This document shows, piece by piece, positions 54,963 to 64,000 of a DNA stretch of 64,000 nucleotides (position 1 is its first letter; every line of letters starts with the position of its first letter). The translations under genes were made by a program, and so were the position numbers. Origin of the DNA: Endothia cerciana (Eukaryota; Ascomycota; Sordariomycetes; Diaporthales; Cryphonectriaceae); NCBI GenBank assembly GCA_026119935.1, contig JALRMH010000002.1, forward strand, positions 558,001 through 622,000. Reading direction: 5' to 3'. Below the pieces are notes generated by a model. That model was not told the DNA's origin, made no database searches, and saw nothing but the letters and a program-made list of their open reading frames with translations.

Positions 54963-57900
54963 ATGAATGCAACGATGGCTCCCGATGCAACTGCAAATGG
55001 CGGCCCTCCCCCGTCCACCCTGGCCGCCGAGCTCGTTGGCAACATCTCGACCACGGCCAGGTCCTCCAGGCCCGATGAGAACAGCGAGCTCAAGCGTCTC
55101 TTTGAGGCGATAGAGACCGTCAGGAATAACCCGGGTTCGCTCAAGACTGCGGACGAGCGCGTCGAACACAACCATGTGCTGATCTACGTCTACGCATGTG
55201 TAGTGCTCGAGGGTCTCAAGTGGGATGACCCTTTCGCCAATCCTGACCAGCTGAGATCGGAAGCTGCGAATGCCGTGCAATTCTTGAAGATTGCTACCAA
55301 GGAAACACCTTCAGTGCTCAAGCTCACTACTGACGGCGGCGCATTCCTCCACCGCGGCCGGGAGCCATTGTGGGTCTGGCTGTTTCCGAAGCTCCTCAAG
55401 ATGCTTGGGCATTCGCATTTCATGCCTTTGACACCCGCATTAGAGGCCTTGTTTCACTTTTTCCTTGTAGACGCAAACAACCCTGCAGGCTTTTGGAACA
55501 TCTGCGAGCCTATGTATGGCTACCTGCAGGCGAACTTCCGATGTAAGGATTGACAGTCTCTCGTGCTGGCCCAAGACTAACCCCCGTGATAGCCATTCTG
55601 ACGCACTTGAAGTCAGCCTCTCCGTCCCATCGCGGACTAGACCTGGAGCTGCCGCAATCAAGTCTCTTGGCTCTACTTCTGCCTCAGTTGTCTGGCCCGG
55701 ACGGAGTCCGAGGCTGCTCCTATTCACTTGTCGATAAAGACCACGTTATCCGCCATGCTTGTTGTCTGCTCAATGTTCTCCATGCTGCTGCAGTGCCAGA
55801 AAGCCAGCCTAGACAGCAGAACCTGACCTTCAACAGGCATATCCCGTGGTTGATCGACTCTCTTGGAGCGTTGAACGAAGAGCAGAAGAGATGGCAAGAC
55901 CATTGCGACTACGCTCCTGCGTATCTCCTAGAGCAGGCCCTCCGAATCACACACTCAATTTCCGATTTGGAACCCGCGGTCTCGCACAAGCTTGACTCTA
56001 TGATCGTATTACTTGCAGCAGATGTGGCAGCTTGTTTAGGTGAACCTAATGACGAGAGGCAGAGTGCCAACGATGCCAGAAAGGCTCTGGCCTTTGCTCT
56101 TGTGCATCTCGCCGATTCTTCAATCCAAAAGAGGCCAGTGGCGAAAGTCGTTACCGCACAGCTGCTCAAGCCGTTGTACAGGCTCCGAATCCAGGACACC
56201 TTCAAGGACAATGATCTAGAGGTAGGCTATTCCTCGCTCGAATGAGGAATACAATTTCTGACCTTTCTGCGCTCCAGCGATCTGCTTCTCTTCTCTTGGA
56301 AGCTGTGACTGCACCTACTATCCAACCTTTCAGCGCAGAGCTTTCAATAGAGTCGTTCGGCGACAGGACGCTACGTTCAAGAGTTTCGTTGATCAAGGCG
56401 AAGCCTAGTCTTACCCAAGATCACCAGCGAGCTGTTAAGCGGAGGAAGGTTTTACAAAAGTCGTCTACTGTGCTGGACATCATGAATCGACTTTGCAAGA
56501 TTCTTGGCATCCCAGCCTCCAAGAGCCTAGCGAATATTGAAGACCCGCTGTTGTGAGTTACGTCGGCACAATGTTGCAAGGCGGAAGCTAATGGCCATGT
56601 ATCAGGAATCAATTCTCCGAAGCGAATAATTCCGTGCACTGCGCACTCCTGGACCTGCTAAGCCGTCTGCCATGTGCTTCTGATAACACTCTCGTCCTTG
56701 CATCAACCAGCCAGGATGAGATGCAATGTTTAGTCTGCTCGGAACGAGGCAAAGAGTCGACTCGGTCGAAGCATCAAGACATGTCTGTCCACTCGGTGGT
56801 GGTTTCGACTTTTGCCAAGCTTATTGCCTTGCCTAGCTTTCAGGAATCACGTCGGCCGAGAGTCGTTGCGATGGTGGCACTCCGACGTATCATTCTGCAC
56901 TGCAAGGATCCGGAAATATTGGATCTCGAGAAATCAGCCCTTGGGCAGTGGTGCCTGCAAGCTTTACAAAGCTCCCTGAGAGAGCTCCGAATCGCTGCTG
57001 GGAGAGCCATCACTCTGTTCCTGCGGCGAGAGGTTGGGAGAGATGTGGGACCCGATATTCTGAGTCGCAATACGGCCAATGCTCTTGGGATTATGAGATC
57101 CATCTCGGACAGAGACGAGTCTAGTATCAACGAGACCTGCCTTATGGCATGGGGTCAAATGGGTACGGTGGTCTCGGATGAAGGTCTCAATCTGGTACTT
57201 GTCAAGATGCTCGAGTTTTTGGGTCATCGGAACCCCATCATTTCCGCAGTCGCACTAAACGAGATGACGAACCTTGCCAACTATCGGAAAACGACACCTC
57301 GGCGTCTGCTTGAACCATTTTGGCGGACTCTCGCCTATTCGACTGTCAAAGATATGTTGACACGGCCTCAGACGACGCAGATGGTTGCAGACCTACTCAA
57401 AACAAGCATCACAGAACTTCTGCTTCTTATACAGTCCCACGCCTTGCCATGGTTGGTGCTTCACAGGAAGAAAGATATCATTCAAAGATTCCTCGACGCA
57501 AGACGAGAGTTGGGACGATCATACCCGCAAAGAAACGAGCAGTTATGGACGATGCTCTATATGGATGACGCTAATCTCAGTACTATTCTTTCACGATTGC
57601 TAGTCCAGGACGTTCCCGACATTGAGGGCTATGCCAGGTCTGTTCTCCTCGATATTTGCCCAGAATTTGAAGTACCCAGCTTGCAAGAGCTGCTGTCAAC
57701 GAACCCGGTCCCTATAACTCTCGAGCTTCTGAAGATGAGCGGCGACGGGAATCAATCCATGAGAGCCTCTGTAGGTTTATCTGTTTGGAGATTCCACGTA
57801 TGACATGACTAACATTTGCCAGGCACGGTCTGCCTTGGCTGTTGTTGCCGGGCTGCTGATGACAGGCCCGAAGGACAGGCGGAAGAAGGGTCACCACGTC

Positions 57901-60900
57901 ATCGGTCGCTTCCTCTCTGCACATGCCTTGGGCTTGTCAACCAGCATGATAGAAGCCATCACGGATAATTTGACTGTCACACTACCCTTTCAGGAGAGGC
58001 GGCTCTGCATCCGCGCCATGGAAGAAATGATTGTTCTTGGCAAAGAGTATATTCGCACTGCTCGACCACAGGTAGGTTCTGTAGAGCATCACGGTTATGT
58101 ATACGTTGCTAAGTGTCCTGCAGATTTCCGTATGCCTGCTAAGTGCACTATCTCTCGACGAACTGAGAAGTGATGCCTTCATGTGCTGGTACTCCATGCT
58201 CACCCATATGGAGGAAGAGGACGTCGAAGCACTGATCGAGACGACTTTCTTCATCATAGGGCAGTACTGGTCATCGTTTGACCAAGTAACACGGGAGAAG
58301 AGCAAGCCGTTGCTGCGTTTCTTGCTCAACGAGCATGGGCCTGTTTTAGACACCACAGCCGTTAAGCTGCCATCGCTGAGCCACATTAGCGAGCTGGCTG
58401 AATTATGGAAGGAGCTTGATGCCCGTCGATCACCACTCGACAGCCGAAACGCCTTCGGTATCTTCATTGAGCGCATTCTCCATGAAAATTCCGGAGTAGT
58501 GCAGCTGGGCTTGGCTGAGCTCTCAGATTACCTGCGCCTGCATCAAGGGTATCTGCAAGCATCGGCTATCAGCGAACAACCAGATTCTGTGGTCACAGAG
58601 TTGAGCCGAGCTTTGCTGGACTGCGCATCGAAATACAACGGCTTAGGCGCAAATTTTGCATGGCTGTGTGCGGAATGTATTGGATTCATGGGATGTCTGG
58701 ATTCGACCAGACTGGAAAGCGCTCGAGAACAGCGAGAGTTTATCATGTCCTCAAATTTCGAGGACGCGGAAGAGACTACACGTTTTGTGAGCTTCATCCT
58801 GGAAGATGTTCTCGTTAAGTCCTTCATCTCTACGACCGACGTACCCTTGCAAGGGTTTCTCTCCTACGTCATGCAGGAGCTTTTGGACAACTGCGATTAC
58901 AAGAAAGCTGTGGCCGCGCGTGGTTCCGACGATCAGACCGCACGTATTTACCAGAACTGGCTGAACATGCCGGAAGGTGTGCGCGAGGTGCTGAATCCCT
59001 TCCTGACATCAAAGTACAAGCTGGCGCCGATGCCACATCTCAATACCGAATATCCTATCCTTCGAGCTGGGCGGTCGTACGCCAACTGGCTCAGACAGTT
59101 CACATTCGACTTGTTGCACAGAGGACAGAATCCATTCGCGCGATTCATATTCACACCTCTGCGTCGGGCTATTAGGGTCAAAGACTTGTCTGTTGCAGTC
59201 TTTCTGCTGCCCTATTTGGTAGTTCATGTTACCTTGGGCCAGGGAATCACTCTAGCAGAGAAGGACGCGGTTTGGAATGAGTTTCTCATCATCCTTCAGC
59301 AAAGTGTGCCCAAGAACGCCTCATACTTGGAAAGGGAGGACAAGAAGCTTTTCTGCGAAGTAAGGTGCCCGAACAACATGGACACAAGGTGTGGTCGCTA
59401 ATGAAGTATGCAGGCCGTTTTCCAAGTCATAGATTATGCCATGAGATGGCTACAGGTGAAGAAAGCCGCTCCGCCGAGGAAGACGGATGAAGTCAATGTT
59501 GCTTTGATCCAACAGAGGCTCGATGCAATCCCGGCAGAGCTATTGTCCCGGCGCGCCATTGACTGCAAACAATATGCCCGAGCCTTGTTCCACTTAGAGC
59601 CACATATCCTTCGTCGGAGGGAAGAGCTGGGCCATGATGCTGATAATGTTCAGCGGGCCTTGGACTCGCTGCAACACGTGTACGCGCAGATAGACGAACC
59701 CGATGGCCTTGAAGGCGTCTCGGCGAACCTAAAGGTCATCGATCTGAATCAGCAGATTCTGAGCCACAGAAAAGCGGGCAGGTGGTCCCGAGCGCAGACT
59801 TGGTGCGAGGTTCAGCTTGCCGAGGATCCCAATAGTGTCGACGTGCAGCTCGATCTCCTAACATGCCTCAAGGAGTCCGGCCAATATGGTATTGCTACCT
59901 TTTCCGTCCCATCAACCAAGTACTTGGAAAACGACGTTAACTAACACATGCTTAGATGTGCTGCTGAACTATGTGAGCGGTATGAAGACTGATGGGGCCA
60001 CGATCAACAAGATTGCACCCTTCGCAGTGGAAGCGGCCTGGGCTACCGGCAGGTGGGAAACTCTACAGAAGTACCTGGATTCGTACAACGCTGGCAACCA
60101 CCTTGAAGAATTCAATCTTGGTGTTGGCTCGGCTCTCCTTGCCCTCAAGGATGGACAGACGGACATGTTTGCAGGCCAGATCCGGGAGTTGAAGGAGAAG
60201 GCCGCTTCCTCGATGTCCCTGTCTGCAACTGCATCTCTTCAGACGGCTCACGACGCTATGCTGAAGTGCCATGTCCTTGCAGATCTCGACATAATCGCTG
60301 GAGATCATAAGAAGGAGGCGAGCGACCAACAGGAAACGATGACCGTGCTCAGTCGCCGACTGGAAGTGCTTGGGGCTTACGTCAATGACAAGCAGTATGT
60401 GCTAGGTATACGCCGAGCGGCAATGGAATTGATGCGGTATGTTCCAATAAGAGCGTATCTCGAGAAATATTGCTAATTTGAACACAGGCCAAAATTTACA
60501 GACGGTGACATATCATCCCTTTGGCTCTCGAGTGCTCGTCTAGCTCGAAAGGCCGGCTCTCTCCACCAGTCCTTCAACGCCGTCCTACATGCATCTCAGC
60601 TTGGTGATGGATCAGCGACCATCGAGAACGCCCGACTGTTGTGGAAGGAAGGCCATCACCGCAAGGCCATTCAGATTCTTGAGAACGCCATTCAGACAGA
60701 CTCGTTCATTGGGTACAACCTCGGACCGGCCGCTCCTACTGCGAGCAAAGGTCCTGAGATGCAGAGAAATTTGCTGACAGCCAGGGCACACCTGTTGCTG
60801 GCGAAATGGCAAGACTCTACAGGACAGACGCACGCCAGTGCTCTACGTTCCCAATACCAACAGGCGGCCAAGACTCACGCGACGTGGGAGAAAGGTCACT

Positions 60901-62720
60901 ACTACCTCGGTCGTCATTACAAGAAGGTTTTGGAGTCCGAGAAGGCTCTGTCGCCAGACGAGCAGAGTGACGAATATCTAACAGGGGAGACGGCCAAGCT
61001 CGTTATCGAGAATTACCTCCGCTCGCTCAACTTTGGCACAAAGTACCTGTACCAGACACTGCCTCGGATCCTGACCCTATGGATGGACCTTGGCGCTCGA
61101 GTCGACAAGGCGCCCGAAGGAAAGGTCTCATTGTCTAGAGAACTGCACCAAAGGAGGAAGACCTTGTTGCAAGGCCTCAACAGATACTTTAACAAGCACA
61201 TGCAGCGCATGCCGGCGTACATTTTCTACACGGCCATGCCGCAGATCGTGGCCCGTATCACACATCCCAACCCAGACATCTTCAAATACCTGCAGCACAT
61301 TATCATCAAGGTCGTCGAAGCCCACCCTCGACAAGCTCTGTGGGGCCTCTTTGCGATCATGACCACCAGACAATCTGGTGATCGAGCTAAACGTGGCATC
61401 TCTTTGCTGGCCCAACTTCGCAATAGCAGCGGGAAGAGAGTAGATGGCTCATCACACGATCTAAAGCAGCTCTACAGGATGGGGGAGAAGCTTGCAGAGC
61501 AGTTACTCCTAGCTTGTAACAACGGCGACTTTCAGAGCAACAGGACGACACATGCCAGCATCACTCGCGACCTCAACTTCAACCACAAGTGCACGCCTTG
61601 TCCGCTCGTGGTCCCCATTGAGACGTGTCTCGCCGCAACACTACCCACCTTGACTGACAATATTAAGCAGCACAAAGCTTTTTCAAGGGACGTCATAGCC
61701 ATTGACTCATTCCTGGACGACGTCCTTGTTCTCGGGTCACTCGCGAAGCCGCGACGACTGACGGCGCGTGGGACGGATGGAAAGCTGTACAACCTGCTTA
61801 TCAAGCCGAAGGATGACCTCCGCACTGACCAGCGCCTCATGGAGTTTAACGGAATGATCAACCGGTCTCTAAAGCGCGACGCAGAGTGCAGCCGCCGACA
61901 ACTTTACATCCGCACGTACGCCGTGACGCCGCTGAATGAGGAATGCGGCATCATCGAGTGGGTTGATGGGCTCAAGACGCTCCGAGATATCCTGCTCGGA
62001 ATCTACAAGACACGTGGAACCGCTCCAAACTATGGGCAGATCGCTCAAATGATGAAGGAAGCCACATTGTCGGACAAGAACATCACGCTGTTCACGGAGC
62101 AGATCCAGGGTATGTTCCCGCCCGTGCTACCGAACTGGTTCATCTCGCAATTCCCCAATCCGTCCGCCTGGTTCGCCGCTCGACTCAAGTACACACGCTC
62201 CTGTGCGGTGATGTCGATGGTCGGCACGATCCTGGGCCTTGGCGACCGACATGGCGAGAACGTCCTCCTGGAGGAAGGCAACGGCGGGGTGTTCCATGTG
62301 GACTTCAACTGCCTGTTCGACAAGGGCCTTACCTTCGCTCAACCCGAGCGGGTGCCCTTCCGGCTCACACACAATATGGTCGCGGCGATGGGGATCTACG
62401 GCTACGAGGGCCCCTTCCGGCAGTGCAGCGAGCTGACGCTCAGCATCCTGCGACAGCAGGAGGAGACGCTGATGACGATCCTTGAGGCGTTCATCTACGA
62501 TCCCACGCTGGACCTGCAGCGAGACAAGAAGCGGAAGAATGACCTGGTCAGGCTGGACCCTACGAGCGTGGTGGAGAGCATCAAGAGGAAGGTGAGGGGA
62601 CTGCTGCCGGATGAGAGCATCCCCCTAGGCGTGGAGGGCCAGGTGGAAGAACTGATCAAGCAGGCGACAGATCTCAGGAATCTGGCGTCTATGTACATTG
62701 GGTGGTGCCCCTTTTTGTAG
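54963..62720 (+). CDS. uvsB: ATR/Mec1/Rad3-family checkpoint kinase (UvsB type)
   Basis: Nine exons: 54963-55542, 55593-56221, 56278-56552, 56606-57770, 57823-58071, 58124-59359, 59414-59888, 59956-60436, 60488-62720. All eight introns are 50-67 nt with CTNAC-type branch sites, and the joined frame gives 2440 aa. The N-terminal 1300 residues are helical HEAT-like repeats, followed by a FAT region. The PI3K-type kinase domain (about 2105-2380) has the Lys in YNLLIKPKDDLR, the catalytic loop LGLGDRHGENVLLEE (Asp about residue 2283) and the activation segment VFHVDFNCLFDKGLTF. The FATC end is RNLASMYIGWCPFL. DFN in place of DFG and this FATC are typical of ATR rather than ATM or TOR. It acts in the nucleus on RPA-coated single-stranded DNA through an ATRIP partner and signals replication stress. 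No damage is seen. A later Met at 54975 (MAPDATANG) is an alternative start. Confidence 0.95.
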
Positions 62721-63592
62721 GGGCCTTTGTTGCCGCGCCTACTCATTGTTTTTTTTTTTTGGGGGGGGGGGGGTGGTGGTGGGGAGGGCTTCAAAGGTTG
62801 GTTGGTCTTGGCATGGAGATGCATCATGAGCTCAAGCTTTGCTCTGATGTAGCTATCGAGAGAGGTGCCACCATCAGGTCTGAAACTTGCTCTACCTTTA
62901 TCCCACTGCCCTGCCCGTGCCTGCCCCAATATCAGGGTGAATGGGGTCAAGGATGTTACGTAAGCCCCCGACAAAAGTCCTTGCCTTCGCTGCAGTGCAG
63001 TTCAGCCTGGGAACCTCTCCACCTAACTTTGGTTCATGTTACGGAGGCGGCGGAGTCCTGATCAACTTGGCCAATGTCCTCTGTACAGGTTTTCTCTGCC
63101 TTTATCTAGGTGGCTTCAGCACGTGTGTGCCTATCAGTTCCACGCACCAATCACACATTGATTTGTTGGGGGCAATATCCCCGAGACTGGAAGGGCAGCC
63201 ACACTGACCAACCACCCGTCGTCCACCGCCGCTGCACCGTCCGTGTGGCAGACTCCCAAACCCCCAAACTCTACCTCCGCCCACCCCTTTCCAACTCATC
63301 TATCACCAAACATTGAAAGGACCCGCTGTCTCTTCTCTCATCATCCACTCCGTCTGATCAGGTTCTTTCCGTGTGGTGATCTGTTCTGTGTTTCTTTTTT
63401 TCCCTCCCCTTGCAGCCTCTCCGAGGCAGGCATCCATCGGCAAGCTCCAGGCAACAAACGTCATTTCGTCCGCATCACGTTTTCACCTCGACGTGTTTAC
63501 GACCTCGCAACACGCACGCCTTTCCACCTATCCGCGCAATTTTCGAGAACTCCGTCCTCAACGGAAAAGACACTCGCGACCAGTCGTTCAAG
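62721..63592. promoter_or_regulatory. intergenic between ATR-type kinase and PARP-type zinc-finger gene
   Basis: A run of T passing into a run of G lies at about 62749-62772, probably in the kinase 3' UTR. A CT-rich leader precedes the next start. No gene is supported. Confidence 0.5.
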
Positions 63593-64000
63593 ATGCCTCA
63601 GTATCGCATTGGTTAGTGCACCCCCTTTGCAGCACCATCGCGCTGAGTGAGCACGCACACGGCGCGTCTCAACGTGGGCGAGGAGGGGTCTCCAGTCGCG
63701 CCAGCTTCACCATCCACAGCCCGCCCCGTATCCCTACTCCGCCTCATAGCTACCGTCGTGCCTGCCGCATACTGACATTCGTCACCAGAGGTCACACCCA
63801 ACAATAGGGCCACCTGCAAGGACAAGCAGTGCAAGGACAATGGCGTCAAGCTGCAAAAGGGCGAGCTGCGCTTCGCCACCTGGGTCGAGATTAACGATCG
63901 CGGATCCTGGTCGTATAAGCACTGGTATATTGCACCCTCAACTCCCCCGTCTCGTGCTGGTATGATGGCTTATGGGTGACATGTACAGGGGCTGCGTCTC
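63593..64000 (+). CDS. PARP-type zinc-finger protein (5' part, runs off the window)
   Basis: Exons 63593-63611, 63789-63924 and 63989 onward; the introns are 63612-63788 and 63925-63988. The joined protein reads MPQYRIG/EVTPNNRATCKDK in order, with the first splice making a Glu codon, then QCKDNGVKLQKGELRFATWV, EINDRGSWSYKHWGCV. The CxxxxC pair, the Trp-rich strand and the later HWGC give the C-x-x-C-H-C zinc ligands of a PARP-type zinc finger. In fungi such a finger often occurs in small nuclear proteins without a PARP catalytic domain, and what follows here is outside the window. The domain senses DNA breaks in its known relatives. Confidence 0.85.

Noticed and set aside
1..64000. CRISPR arrays, riboswitches, rRNA genes or bacterial operons
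   Set aside because: None seen; the window is clearly fungal nuclear DNA, and the only tandem repeats are microsatellites and short duplications.

Overview
This is a 64 kb nuclear segment of a filamentous ascomycete (Pezizomycotina, most likely Sordariomycetes-like). Three things point there. Most genes carry short introns (about 50-200 nt) with GTRNGT donors and CTNAC branch points. The protein families are fungal: a Mte1-type protein with a DUF2439 domain, LYC1, COX16, a HET-domain protein and fungal 6-phosphofructokinase of about 784 aa. Transposon and gene relics carry TAG/TAA stops of the kind left by repeat-induced point mutation (RIP, CpA to TpA). I cannot name the species.

0.5-29.5 kb is a dense housekeeping block: a DUF2439/Mte1-Dbl2-type genome-stability protein (-), a BAR-SH3 protein (+), a large protein with a short Cys/Lys cluster and a predicted C-terminal membrane segment (+), a LYC1-like acetyltransferase (-), ribosomal protein eL14 (+), NAC alpha (+), mitochondrial ATP synthase subunit d (+), an HSL-type alpha/beta hydrolase (-), a GFA/DUF636 zinc protein (+), 6-phosphofructokinase with a probable 5'UTR intron (-) and Mediator subunit 17 (+). 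Exon joins were worked out by hand and keep frame.

29.5-40.4 kb is gene-poor. It holds a small two-exon unknown gene and a decayed coding stretch beside it (-), a small membrane protein (+), an acidic hypothetical protein (-) and the cytochrome oxidase assembly factor COX16 (-).

40.5-54.6 kb is an accessory, decaying island. It holds a truncated Fot1/pogo-type transposon end, a HET gene killed by two TGG-to-TAG changes in its conserved Trp motif plus a frameshift, relics of a CmcJ/GA4-desaturase-like gene and of a STAND-type 'Goodbye' N-terminal domain, an intact aldo/keto reductase with an altered catalytic Lys, a PDI-like gene without a CxxC site and with a one-base frameshift, and a gene of a dispersed fungal family whose only visible intron was hit by a complete 1.84 kb Fot1/pogo element. 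The downstream exon and the transposon are both heavily mutated.

55.0-64.0 kb returns to housekeeping: a nine-exon ATR/Mec1/UvsB checkpoint kinase (2440 aa by my joins) and the 5' end of a PARP-type zinc-finger gene that runs off the window.

I found no convincing new multi-gene system. The most interesting part is the 40.5-54.6 kb island, where allorecognition-type genes (HET, STAND) and transposons have been inactivated by RIP-like mutation, and where a transposon sits cleanly inside an intron.
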